The notes under the pieces were generated by a model. It was not told the DNA's origin. It ran no database searches and was given only the letters and a program-made list of their open reading frames with translations. A program made the translations under genes and the position numbers. Of a stretch of DNA of 6,265 bases, positions 1 through 5,896 are shown piece by piece; the stretch's first letter is position 1; the number at the start of each line of letters is the position of its first letter. Origin of the DNA: Porticoccaceae bacterium (GTDB lineage: Bacteria > Pseudomonadota > Gammaproteobacteria > Pseudomonadales > Porticoccaceae); contig DLXZ01000174.1 of NCBI GenBank assembly GCA_003448675.1, forward strand, positions 403-6,667. Reading direction: 5' to 3'.

Positions 1-630
1 CAGGCAGCGGCGTTTCAGCGCGTCGCTCATTTCCCGGCTGTTATTACTGGTCAGAAAGACAAGGGGTTTGACCGAGGCCTTGATGGTGCCCAGCTCCGGG
101 ATGCTGACCTGAAATTCGGATAGCACTTCGAGCAGGAAGGCCTCGAATTCGTGGTCGGACTTGTCCACCTCGTCGATCAATAGTACGCAGCCCATCTCTT
201 CGTGCAGGGCCTGGTAAAGGGGGCGCGGTTCCAGAAAGCTTTCGGAAAAGAACAGGTCGTCGTGGTTGTGGATTTTATCCATGGACTCGCGCAATCCCGT
301 GGCGCCCTGGAGCAGGTCGCCCAGTTTGTCCTTTAACAGTTGTGTATAAAGTAATTGCTTGGCGTATTTCCACTCGTACAGTGCCTTGGATTCATCGAGA
401 CCTTCGTAGCACTGCAGGCGCACCAGCGGCACGTCGAGGATCTGGGCGGTGGTCTTGGCCAGTTCGGTTTTACCGACCCCGGCCGGGCCTTCCACCATGA
501 CGGGTTTTTGCAGGTTATGAGCGATATAAACACAGGTGGCTATCTGCTCGCTGCATATGTAATCCGCCGCTTCAAACCGGCTCCTGATTTCCTCGACCGA
601 TTTAAAGTGATCCTGATAAAGCTGTTTCAT
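1..630 (-). CDS. MoxR/CoxD-type AAA+ ATPase, N-terminal part (cut by the left edge)
   Basis: Encodes the first 210 residues of a cytoplasmic AAA+ ATPase; the rest lies beyond the left edge. Visible motifs are Walker A GPAGVGKT (residues 48-55), Walker B VLLIDEVD (149-156), a sensor-1 segment TSNN (194-197) and an arginine-rich SDALKRRC (202-209) in the usual arginine-finger position. The compact N-terminus and the segment CYEGLDESKALYEW (74-87) fit the MoxR family, especially the CoxD-like branch. Members usually have about 280-300 residues, so roughly two thirds is present. Family members act as chaperone-like ATPases, often with a VWA-domain protein encoded next door, to mature or activate metalloenzymes and other complexes. 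The partner and target are not visible here. The ATG at 628-630 is chosen because the family's N-terminus fits and the next in-frame Met (residue 45) would remove helix 1; the Shine-Dalgarno sequence is weak. It lies 36 bp downstream of the acyl-CoA-dehydrogenase-like gene on the same strand, which suggests an operon. Confidence 0.93.
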   Translation of the reverse strand, partial: MKQLYQDHFKSVEEIRSRFEAADYICSEQIATCVYIAHNLQKPVMVEGPAGVGKTELAKTTAQILDVPLVRLQCYEGLDESKALYEWKYAKQLLYTQLLKDKLGDLLQGATGLRESMDKIHNHDDLFFSESFLEPRPLYQALHEEMGCVLLIDEVDKSDHEFEAFLLEVLSEFQVSIPELGTIKASVKPLVFLTSNNSREMSDALKRRCL

Positions 631-650
631 TGCGTTGTATTACCTGGCTT

Positions 651-686
651 AAAAAAATGTGGCGGCTTACCCACCCGTCGGCGCCA
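651..686 (-). terminator. Possible weak attenuator between the two minus-strand genes
   Basis: Read on the minus strand, a 5-bp GC-rich stem (TGGCG/CGCCA, plus positions 660-664 and 682-686) with a 17-nt loop is followed after two bases by seven T residues (651-657). It overlaps the stop codon of the upstream gene. The stem is short and the loop long, so it could at most lower read-through into the ATPase gene. It may be chance. Confidence 0.22.
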
Positions 687-1764
687 GCGCCCGGGCAAGC
701 CTGGCGGCGCGTTTGTATGTCGCTGACTGGCCGATGCTGGTCAGTAGCCTTATATCCTTGCCGAGTGTTTCGAGTTTAGGATGCAGTGACATCCAGGGCG
801 CGATCAGACTTTGGCTTTGCTCGATCAGCGCACGTGCCCCGATGACCAGGGCGCTCAGGTCGGGCGGTATTGCATTTTGGCCCAGCCGCCGGGCGCTGAG
901 CAAGCCCAGTTCGCTAACTGTTTCGCTTAGACAGAATGCCGGGGTGAGTTCTTCGGTGGGGATTTTTCCCTCCGGTATGCCGGCCAGTAACTCCAGTTGC
1001 AGGCGTATAGCGGCTGCGATGGGTGCCAGCATAAGCACATCTTCAAGGCTGCGCATGGGTTGAGAGATTTCCTCGAAGGCTCGGCCCGGCGTGCCGATGC
1101 GAGCTGCAGCTGGCAGCTCGCATCGCTCGAAAGTAATGCCGCAATGGCTGTGCGACGCCAGTCCCTGCCCTCGCTCGGGCGTCGCTAGCGTCAGTCCCCG
1201 TTGCGACCTCGGTACTATAAAAGCGGAGAACTGCTTTCTGTCCGCGACCTCATCACTAATGGCCAGAACAATGAACCAGTCGGCATGGGGCCCCTGACTG
1301 ACATAGGCTTTTTTGCCGGTAAGGACAATACCGTCACCTGTAGACTCGGCTCTGCAAGTGAGATGTTTCGGATGGGCGCCGGCGTTGGGTTCTGAAATAG
1401 CGAGTGCGCATAAAGTTTGACCGGATTCGATTTCTTCGATGCAATTAAGGGTGTTGTTGCCGTAGCGCTTGAGAATATCCAGTTTCAGTAATTGCCCGAG
1501 CCAGCTCATGGTCAGGCCGGGACTGGCGTAAGCCCGGGTCAATGTCATAGCGGCCTGGGCGATCTGCCCGTAGTCGGGACAAAGCTGATTTGGTGTCTCG
1601 AAACCCTTTAACCAACCAAGAGCGGCCAACTCCCGCCATAGCGTTAGCGGGAAATTGCTTTCAGTGAGTTCCCGTTCAAGCGGGGGGGATAATTCAGGAA
1701 GCATTCTAGCGGTCGCTGTGCGGATTCTAGGCATGGTTTGAGAAACTATGTGAAAAAAACACAT
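667..1764 (-). CDS. Divergent acyl-CoA dehydrogenase-like protein, possibly catalytically altered
   Basis: A 365-residue protein with the acyl-CoA dehydrogenase fold order: a helical N-terminal part (about 25-115), a beta-sheet middle domain (about 117-225) and a helical C-terminal part (about 235-365). The middle domain is the clearest part. CALAISEPNAGAH (119-131) corresponds to the flavin/substrate-binding signature, and GIVLTGKKAYVSQGPHADWF (145-164) follows as in the family. The signature's final Ser/Thr-Asp is replaced by Ala130-His131. The C-terminus stops without the usual 'GGxGY' segment or the region that carries the catalytic glutamate in medium-chain enzymes. Typical members have 380-400 residues, so about 30 C-terminal residues are missing. 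It may oxidise an unusual substrate, have lost activity or act as a flavoprotein subunit. The start is uncertain: ATGs at 1764, 1734 and 1704 all lack a good Shine-Dalgarno sequence, and a -10-like TAGAAT overlaps the first. It is probably co-transcribed with the downstream AAA+ ATPase gene. Confidence 0.85.
   Translation of the reverse strand: MCFFHIVSQTMPRIRTATARMLPELSPPLERELTESNFPLTLWRELAALGWLKGFETPNQLCPDYGQIAQAAMTLTRAYASPGLTMSWLGQLLKLDILKRYGNNTLNCIEEIESGQTLCALAISEPNAGAHPKHLTCRAESTGDGIVLTGKKAYVSQGPHADWFIVLAISDEVADRKQFSAFIVPRSQRGLTLATPERGQGLASHSHCGITFERCELPAAARIGTPGRAFEEISQPMRSLEDVLMLAPIAAAIRLQLELLAGIPEGKIPTEELTPAFCLSETVSELGLLSARRLGQNAIPPDLSALVIGARALIEQSQSLIAPWMSLHPKLETLGKDIRLLTSIGQSATYKRAARLARALAPTGG
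1095..1125. repeat. Perfect 13-bp inverted repeat (hairpin) inside the acyl-CoA-dehydrogenase-like gene
   Basis: The arms CGATGCGAGCTGC (1095-1107) and GCAGCTCGCATCG (1113-1125) are exact reverse complements around the 5-nt loop AGCTG. The hairpin encodes residues 214-224 of the minus-strand protein (RCELPAAARIG). This segment fits the family pattern without any extra length, so the palindrome is not an inserted element. It should fold stably in the mRNA. Confidence 0.85.
1152..1185. repeat. 8-bp GC-rich inverted repeat in the same gene
   Basis: GCGACGCC (1152-1159) and GGCGTCGC (1178-1185) are exact reverse complements with an 18-nt spacer. They lie 26 bp from the 13-bp hairpin and encode residues 194-205 of the acyl-CoA-dehydrogenase-like protein. 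An imperfect direct repeat also runs through here: positions 1156-1167 match 1189-1200 at 10 of 12 bases. Confidence 0.6.
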
Positions 1765-1780
1765 TCTAAACGCGAGAGGA

Positions 1781-1810
1781 GCGACAGGAAAATCATCATG
1801 TTGGTAGAAT
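1781..1810 (+). promoter_or_regulatory. Candidate sigma-70 promoter for smrA
   Basis: A -35-like GCGACA (1781-1786, 4 of 6 matches to TTGACA) and a -10-like TAGAAT (1805-1810, 5 of 6 matches) are separated by 18 bp. Transcription would start near 1817, about 30 bases before the smrA ATG and inside the 1814-1832 palindrome. The position in a divergent intergenic region supports it; there is no experimental evidence. Confidence 0.42.
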
Positions 1811-1813
1811 CCC

Positions 1814-1832
1814 TATCCTCCCAGGGAGTATA
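1814..1832. promoter_or_regulatory. Near-perfect 19-bp palindrome, candidate operator
   Basis: The core CTCCC-A-GGGAG (1818-1828) is extended by TAT/ATA outside, giving 8 of 9 paired positions around the central A at 1823. It sits just after the candidate -10 box, where a bound repressor would block transcription of smrA. The regulator is unknown. It could instead form a small hairpin at the start of the smrA transcript. Confidence 0.35.
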
Positions 1833-1848
1833 AACTCGGGATGTTCTT

Positions 1849-2460
1849 ATGACGGAAGAAGATGACAGTGCGTTATTCCGCCAACTTGTCGGTGATGTGG
1901 AGCCCCTCAAGCAAAAGGCTGTGGTTCGGAAAAGGCAGGTAGCGGTCGATAGTCCCGCATTGGTGGAGCGCCGTCGCGTCGCCCAGGCTGGGCAGGATAA
2001 AAGCGGAAATTACCTGGCAAGGCAGGAGTTTGTCACACTGGTGAAGCCCTGGGAGTTGCTCTCTTACAAGCGCGATGGCGTCCAGCACGGCGTATTTCGC
2101 AACCTGAAGCAGGGTCGTTACAACATTGACGCGACCATCGACCTGCATCGGAGAACCGTCGAGCAGGCGCGTGAGGAGGTGTTCAACTTTCTGCATGAGT
2201 GCCTGGAAAGAGATATCCGATGCGCTATGATCACCCATGGTAAGGGGCAACACCGGGACCCGCCGGCCTTATTAAAGAGCTGTGTTAACCATTGGTTGCA
2301 TCAAGTGGATGAGGTGCTGGCCTTTCATAGTGCCCAGCCCCGCCATGGTGGCTCTGGGTCAAGTTATGTGTTGTTGCGAAAAAGCCGATCCCAGGCGTTA
2401 AAAAACCGTGAAAAATTCTCTAAATTTAGAGGTAGGGATACTAGTCCTTCGAGAAATTAG
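1849..2460 (+). CDS. smrA: SmrA (YdaL-type) Smr-domain nuclease
   Basis: A 203-residue cytoplasmic protein with a C-terminal Smr domain (about 95-178), matching the layout of E. coli SmrA/YdaL. An N-terminal segment DDSALFRQLVGDVEPLKQ (5-22) is followed by a basic linker, then YKRDGVQHGVFRNLKQGRY (73-91), which is typical of the SmrA branch. The Smr core follows: IDLH (97-100), THGKG (129-133) and HGGSG (166-170) ahead of the terminal strand SSYVLLRK (171-178). The DLH and HGKG residues are those linked to nuclease activity in Smr proteins. Family members cut or nick nucleic acids; for the SmrA branch the natural substrate is not settled, whereas the related SmrB cuts mRNA at collided ribosomes. 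The basic tail after residue 179 may help nucleic-acid binding. The ATG at 1849 has CGGGA at 1837-1841 as a Shine-Dalgarno sequence, 7 bases away. It is divergent from the minus-strand pair and appears to be transcribed alone. Confidence 0.93.
   Translation: MTEEDDSALFRQLVGDVEPLKQKAVVRKRQVAVDSPALVERRRVAQAGQDKSGNYLARQEFVTLVKPWELLSYKRDGVQHGVFRNLKQGRYNIDATIDLHRRTVEQAREEVFNFLHECLERDIRCAMITHGKGQHRDPPALLKSCVNHWLHQVDEVLAFHSAQPRHGGSGSSYVLLRKSRSQALKNREKFSKFRGRDTSPSRN
2418..2431. repeat. Perfect 14-bp AT-rich palindrome at the 3' end of smrA
   Basis: CTCTAAATTTAGAG reads the same on both strands. It lies within the codons for the basic tail of SmrA, 30 bases before the stop codon. No T tract follows, so it is not an intrinsic terminator. 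It might be a protein-binding site or chance. Confidence 0.5.
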
Positions 2461-2563
2461 CGTATGATTCTCCTGTTGCGTGTGCTCAATAGGGAATAAT
2501 GCCCCTTTTGCGATAAGGATAAATATAAGCGCGTGGTGTTAAAGCAGTTTGAGTGCGGGAGCC

Positions 2564-2577
2564 AATCCCCGGGGATT
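2564..2577 (+). promoter_or_regulatory. Ribosome-binding site of the GGDEF-EAL gene within a perfect palindrome
   Basis: The 14-bp sequence AATCCCCGGGGATT is perfectly self-complementary. Its right half contains the Shine-Dalgarno-like GGGGA (2571-2575), spaced 9 bases from the TTG start at 2585. In RNA it could fold as a 5-bp stem with a CCGG loop, or pair between two transcripts, either of which would hide the ribosome-binding site. As DNA it could bind a dimeric regulator. The surrounding gap (2461-2584) also contains -10-like hexamers AATAAT (2495-2500) and TATAAG (2524-2529), but neither has a convincing -35 box. Confidence 0.45.
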
Positions 2578-2584
2578 TTAGCCT

Positions 2585-5131
2585 TTGAATAATAAAGAAA
2601 AAGAATTGAGAACCAGCGCGCTTGCGTTTGAATCCAATTCACCTCTGTTAATTGCTAATAGTGATCAGGTGGTAATCAGCGTTAATAAAGCGTGTGTGGC
2701 GCTGAGCGGTTTTTCTCAGGAAACCATACGCGGTATTAGCCTGCAAGCACTATATACAGAGGGTTTATACGAACTTACCCGCAGTGCCGAGCCGGCCTTC
2801 CTGGAGTTTTTGAAAAACCCCGATAATTTCCCCAGCCAGGACTGTTTTACAGGGAAGACCGTCCGACTCAGCAAGCAAGGCGAGGTCATCCATTTTATCG
2901 AGACCATTACGGTCATTAGGGATGGTGCTACCGGTCCGAAAAATTTTGTGGTTTATCTGCAGGATGTTAGCAGTCTGGTTGAAGCCGAGCGCGCATTAAC
3001 TGAATCCAGGCAGGTCTACGCTAGCCTCATAGAGTCAATGCTTGATGGGGTACTCCTGCTCGACAAATCTAAGGTAATAGATTGCAATGAGCAATTTGCA
3101 CGTATGCTGAATAGAGAAAAGCGCGAGGTTATTGGGCGTAGCATTGCTGAATTGTCGGTTCCGGTGCAGGCCGATGGTGCTGACTCTGGTGTGCGGGCCA
3201 TTCAGGTATTTCATTCCATTATTGGTGGGCGTACTGGCGGAATTGAGTGGACTTTCATCGACGCGAACGGCACCACCATAGACGTTGAAGGTAGCTTGAG
3301 CTCGACTTCTGTTCAAGGGAAGCCCGTGCTTCTGGCGACAGTGCGTGACATTACCCAGAGAAAACAACTTGATCGCGAACGTCAGGAACTGGTCGAGATG
3401 TTGGCGGAGAAAGAAGAAATTATACGGCTGGCCAGCCAGGTTTCGGGGGTGATTTCCTGGGTGCTGGATATGCGTTCAAAAGCAATTTTCTGGTCGGATG
3501 GCGCGGAAGCTACGCTCGGATTGAAACCCGGTACGCTGGGTGATTCTCTTGATGACATCGAACACTTGATGAGCGAGCAGCAAAAGGCAGCGTTGGATGC
3601 GGTTCTGTTTGAAGCGGTAACCACCGGTAAAGCGCTGAAGTTGGAAACGGCGTTTAGATTGGGTATGGATGATCAGGAAGCGACTCGTTGGCTGAGTATC
3701 CAGGGGGGCGTTGAATTTGATAATGAGGGTGTTGCCTGCCGTGTGCGCGGTATCGTATCCGATATATCCGAAGAAAGGCGCACAAAAAAAGAAATAGAAC
3801 GCTTAGCCTACTATGACCCGCTCACCGGGCTTGCAAATCGACGTTTGCTTCTTGATCGAGTGCAGCGCAGCTGTAACCAGGGGAAACGGCATGGTAACAG
3901 CGGCGCGATATTTTTCCTGGATCTGGACAGATTTAAGTTGTTGAATGATAGTCTGGGTCATGCAGTGGGTGATGAATTATTAAAAGAAGTCGCCGGACGT
4001 CTGAAAAATGCCTTGCGAGAGGAAGATACAGTAGCAAGACTGGGGGGGGATGAATTTGTGGTCTTGGCACCTTCCATTGAAGGCGATTCTGAAAGGGTTG
4101 CCAATAAAGCACGACACATCGCCGATATGATTCGCCGATGTGTTTCTGGCGAATACAAGTTTGATGACCGTTACTACTACCTTTCTTGTAGCATTGGTGT
4201 TTCTGTTTTTCCTCAGGACAGCAACAAAGCAAGCGAACTACTGCAATTTGCTGATGCGGCGATGTATTTGGCGAAAAAGAGTGGTCGTGACGCGGTGGCT
4301 TTTTATCGCACCGAACTGCAGACAGAAGCCGAACAGCGTTTGGCACTGGAGCGGGGTCTGCGCAACGCTACCGAACTTGATCAACTGGCGCTGTTTTATC
4401 AGCCAAAAGTAGACGTCCGTAGGGGAAAAGTGATAGGTGCCGAAGCGCTACTGCGTTGGCACCACCCAACGCAGGGTCTGGTGATGCCGGACCGGTTTAT
4501 CCCCGTTGCCGAAGAAACCGGTCTGATTCTGAATATTGGCAAATGGGTGTTGGAAAACGCGTGCGAGCAGTGTGTTGAATGGAATCTGGATCCCGCCGTT
4601 GAAGACGAGTTCGGCATAGCGGTCAACGTAAGCCCAGTTCAATTCCGTCACGGAAGTTTCGTCAAAGACGTAATGAACATTATTGACAACTGCGGGCTTG
4701 ATCCAGCACTGCTGACTCTGGAGATTACCGAAGGCATTTTGGTGGAAAATACCGATGAGGCTCAGAGGAAGTTGAATGAGCTGCGTTCAATTGGCGTCCG
4801 TTTGTCGATAGATGACTTTGGCACGGGCTATTCTTCGCTGTATTACCTGAAAAACTTGCCATTGGATGAAATAAAAATTGACAGGGTGTTTGTCAAGGAT
4901 ATTGTCGAAAGCAGCAGCGACGCTGGGGTGGTTGCCAGTATCATGGCAATTGCCAATAATTTTGGGTTGAGCGCTGTTGCGGAAGGTGTTGAAACGCAGT
5001 TGCATGCGGATTATTTAAAAAAGTTGGGTTGTCATCTCAATCAGGGGTATTTGTATTCAAAACCCATCCCGGCGGAAGAGTTTGCCAGCAAATTTCTTGC
5101 AGCGGGGGAGCTAAACGCGGTAGCACAATAG
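2585..5131 (+). CDS. PAS-PAS-PAS-GGDEF-EAL bifunctional c-di-GMP enzyme
   Basis: An 848-residue soluble protein with no signal peptide or membrane segment. Three PAS domains (about 12-125, 142-262 and 285-395) are joined by helical linkers, with a likely coiled coil at 258-285. The cyclase domain (about 405-572) has YDPLTGLANRR (410-420), FLDLDRF (444-450) and an intact GGDEF motif (487-491). An RxxD inhibitory site (478-481) sits five residues ahead of it. The phosphodiesterase domain (about 583-835) has EALLRW (620-625), NVSPVQF (681-687), LEITEG (712-717), IDDFGTGYSS (742-751), KID (764-766), AEGVE (799-803) and QGY (820-822). The expected metal and catalytic residues are therefore present. 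Both c-di-GMP synthesis (from GTP) and breakdown (to pGpG) look possible, with the PAS domains sensing an unknown signal. The start must be TTG at 2585: an in-frame TAG lies two codons upstream, and the first in-frame ATG is at residue 152, inside PAS2. It follows smrA by 124 bp. Confidence 0.96.
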   Translation: MNNKEKELRTSALAFESNSPLLIANSDQVVISVNKACVALSGFSQETIRGISLQALYTEGLYELTRSAEPAFLEFLKNPDNFPSQDCFTGKTVRLSKQGEVIHFIETITVIRDGATGPKNFVVYLQDVSSLVEAERALTESRQVYASLIESMLDGVLLLDKSKVIDCNEQFARMLNREKREVIGRSIAELSVPVQADGADSGVRAIQVFHSIIGGRTGGIEWTFIDANGTTIDVEGSLSSTSVQGKPVLLATVRDITQRKQLDRERQELVEMLAEKEEIIRLASQVSGVISWVLDMRSKAIFWSDGAEATLGLKPGTLGDSLDDIEHLMSEQQKAALDAVLFEAVTTGKALKLETAFRLGMDDQEATRWLSIQGGVEFDNEGVACRVRGIVSDISEERRTKKEIERLAYYDPLTGLANRRLLLDRVQRSCNQGKRHGNSGAIFFLDLDRFKLLNDSLGHAVGDELLKEVAGRLKNALREEDTVARLGGDEFVVLAPSIEGDSERVANKARHIADMIRRCVSGEYKFDDRYYYLSCSIGVSVFPQDSNKASELLQFADAAMYLAKKSGRDAVAFYRTELQTEAEQRLALERGLRNATELDQLALFYQPKVDVRRGKVIGAEALLRWHHPTQGLVMPDRFIPVAEETGLILNIGKWVLENACEQCVEWNLDPAVEDEFGIAVNVSPVQFRHGSFVKDVMNIIDNCGLDPALLTLEITEGILVENTDEAQRKLNELRSIGVRLSIDDFGTGYSSLYYLKNLPLDEIKIDRVFVKDIVESSSDAGVVASIMAIANNFGLSAVAEGVETQLHADYLKKLGCHLNQGYLYSKPIPAEEFASKFLAAGELNAVAQ

Positions 5132-5239
5132 CATTAGTGACTGCGTGTGTGTTATGTAATCAGCGCGCATCGATAGCAGTAAAATAAAAGCCAGGGTTTT
5201 TGTACTAAACTAAAAGTTAGCGCGCCCTGACAGGTTGGA

Positions 5240-5269
5240 TTGATCCCGGGCGATGCAACCAAATATTGT
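5240..5269 (+). promoter_or_regulatory. Candidate promoter for the dodecin gene
   Basis: TTGATC (5240-5245) and TATTGT (5264-5269) each match the sigma-70 hexamers at 4 of 6 bases and are 18 bp apart. The start would be near 5276, about 20 bases before the dodecin ATG. The 165-bp gap after the GGDEF-EAL gene (5132-5296) has no clear intrinsic terminator: its only long-range pairing is CAGGG/CCCTG across a 28-nt loop. Confidence 0.33.
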
Positions 5270-5296
5270 GTGTTCAGAAAACCGGAGATTATAGCT

Positions 5297-5506
5297 ATGC
5301 CATCCCACACCTATAAGCACATTGAAATTACTGGTAGCTCTACCAAGAGTTCCGACGATGCCATTAGCTCGGCCATCGCTACGGCTGCTAAGACCCTCGA
5401 CCATTTACATTGGTTCCAGGTGGTGGAAAACCGGGGTTTTATAGAAGACGACAAAGTAAAGCATTGGCAGGTAACCTTGAAAGTAGGGTTCCGACTGGAT
5501 CGCTAG
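5297..5506 (+). CDS. Dodecin, flavin-binding protein
   Basis: A 69-residue protein that matches bacterial dodecins over its whole length. It starts HTYKHIEITGSS (4-15), which is the first strand. The helix SSDDAISSAIATAAKTL (18-34) follows, then LHWFQVVENRGFIED (37-51) and HWQVTLKVGFRL (56-67). Trp39 corresponds to the tryptophan that stacks on the flavin and Gln58 to the glutamine that contacts it. Dodecins form hollow 12-subunit shells that bind riboflavin, FMN or related flavins, and are thought to store or buffer them and limit light damage. The ATG at 5297 is preferred to an upstream in-frame TTG: it has GGAG at 5284-5287, nine bases before it, and matches the family's N-terminus, while the upstream residues match nothing. 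It appears to be a single-gene unit. Confidence 0.95.
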   Translation: MPSHTYKHIEITGSSTKSSDDAISSAIATAAKTLDHLHWFQVVENRGFIEDDKVKHWQVTLKVGFRLDR

Positions 5507-5534
5507 AATCCCCCGAAGCCAAGCGGTTTGTAAA

Positions 5535-5553
5535 AAGGGCAAGTTAAGCCCTT
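5535..5553 (-). terminator. Intrinsic terminator facing the dodecin gene (minus strand)
   Basis: A 6-bp stem AAGGGC/GCCCTT with a 7-nt loop lies 28 bases after the dodecin stop. On the minus strand the stem is followed directly by further Ts (complement of the A run at 5532-5536), giving a GCCCTTTTT end. On the plus strand the bases after the stem (GGTCAGG) are not T-rich. It therefore looks better placed to stop antisense transcription than to end the dodecin mRNA. Confidence 0.38.
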
Positions 5554-5876
5554 GGTCAGGTGTTGCTTCGAAAAATTCAACTGAGGTTCTCCATGAAAAT
5601 CACGGTTGGATGTAGGCTAAGCAGGTTGCCGGGATCTGCGGGAATGGCGGTCTTGTGGCCGACTGGCTCGGGTTACTCTGGTGACGTTTTGTGGATCTAA
5701 ACCCTCATGAAGGGTTTGTGGGGGTCTTAACAAGCAGAATTTCTAGCAGTTTGCTAATAACCTATTTTTATATATCATTGCTGCGGTTTGCTTGATTTTC
5801 AACTGCGCTGTCGGGGCGTACGAGGCAGTTGCGGGTAAACGCTGGTTACGCTGTGCGCGAGAGCCATGTTCAATCT

Positions 5877-5896
5877 ATTAAAAGTAATTAAAAATA
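5877..5896 (+). repeat. Imperfect tandem 10-bp AT-rich repeat before hppA
   Basis: ATTAAAAGTA (5877-5886) is followed directly by ATTAAAAATA (5887-5896), a 9 of 10 match. It runs into a perfect TATAAT (5895-5900). It could be part of an AT-rich promoter element or a region that keeps the ribosome-binding site unpaired. Confidence 0.4.

Noticed and set aside
659..1063. 134-codon plus-strand reading frame opposite the acyl-CoA-dehydrogenase-like gene
   Set aside because: It lies antisense within a gene with clear family similarity; the translation has no recognisable domain and no good ribosome-binding site.
1873..2253. 126-codon minus-strand reading frame opposite smrA
   Set aside because: It is fully antisense to the well-supported SmrA coding sequence and has no family features.
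2491..2509. Terminator after smrA (GGG...CCC followed by TTTT)
   Set aside because: Only three base pairs can form, which is too weak to call.
3933..4346. 137-codon minus-strand reading frame opposite the GGDEF region
   Set aside because: It is rich in Pro, His and Cys, as expected of a shadow frame, and overlaps intact catalytic-domain codons on the other strand.
5162..5225. Direct repeats AGCGCGC at 5162-5168 and 5219-5225
   Set aside because: Two 7-bp GC-rich copies 50 bp apart are not remarkable in this background, and no further structure links them.
5132..5230. Intrinsic terminator for the GGDEF-EAL gene
   Set aside because: Only a 5-bp CAGGG/CCCTG pairing across a 28-nt loop was found, with no T tract after it.
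5240..5296. Longer dodecin starting at the upstream TTG (19 extra residues)
   Set aside because: The extra residues match nothing in the dodecin family, the ATG at 5297 has a good GGAG, and the candidate promoter overlaps the extension.
5820..5875. tRNA or known riboswitch in the hppA leader
   Set aside because: No T-loop GGTTCRA motif or acceptor-stem pairing was seen, and none of the c-di-GMP, fluoride or glycine riboswitch core motifs I know is present.
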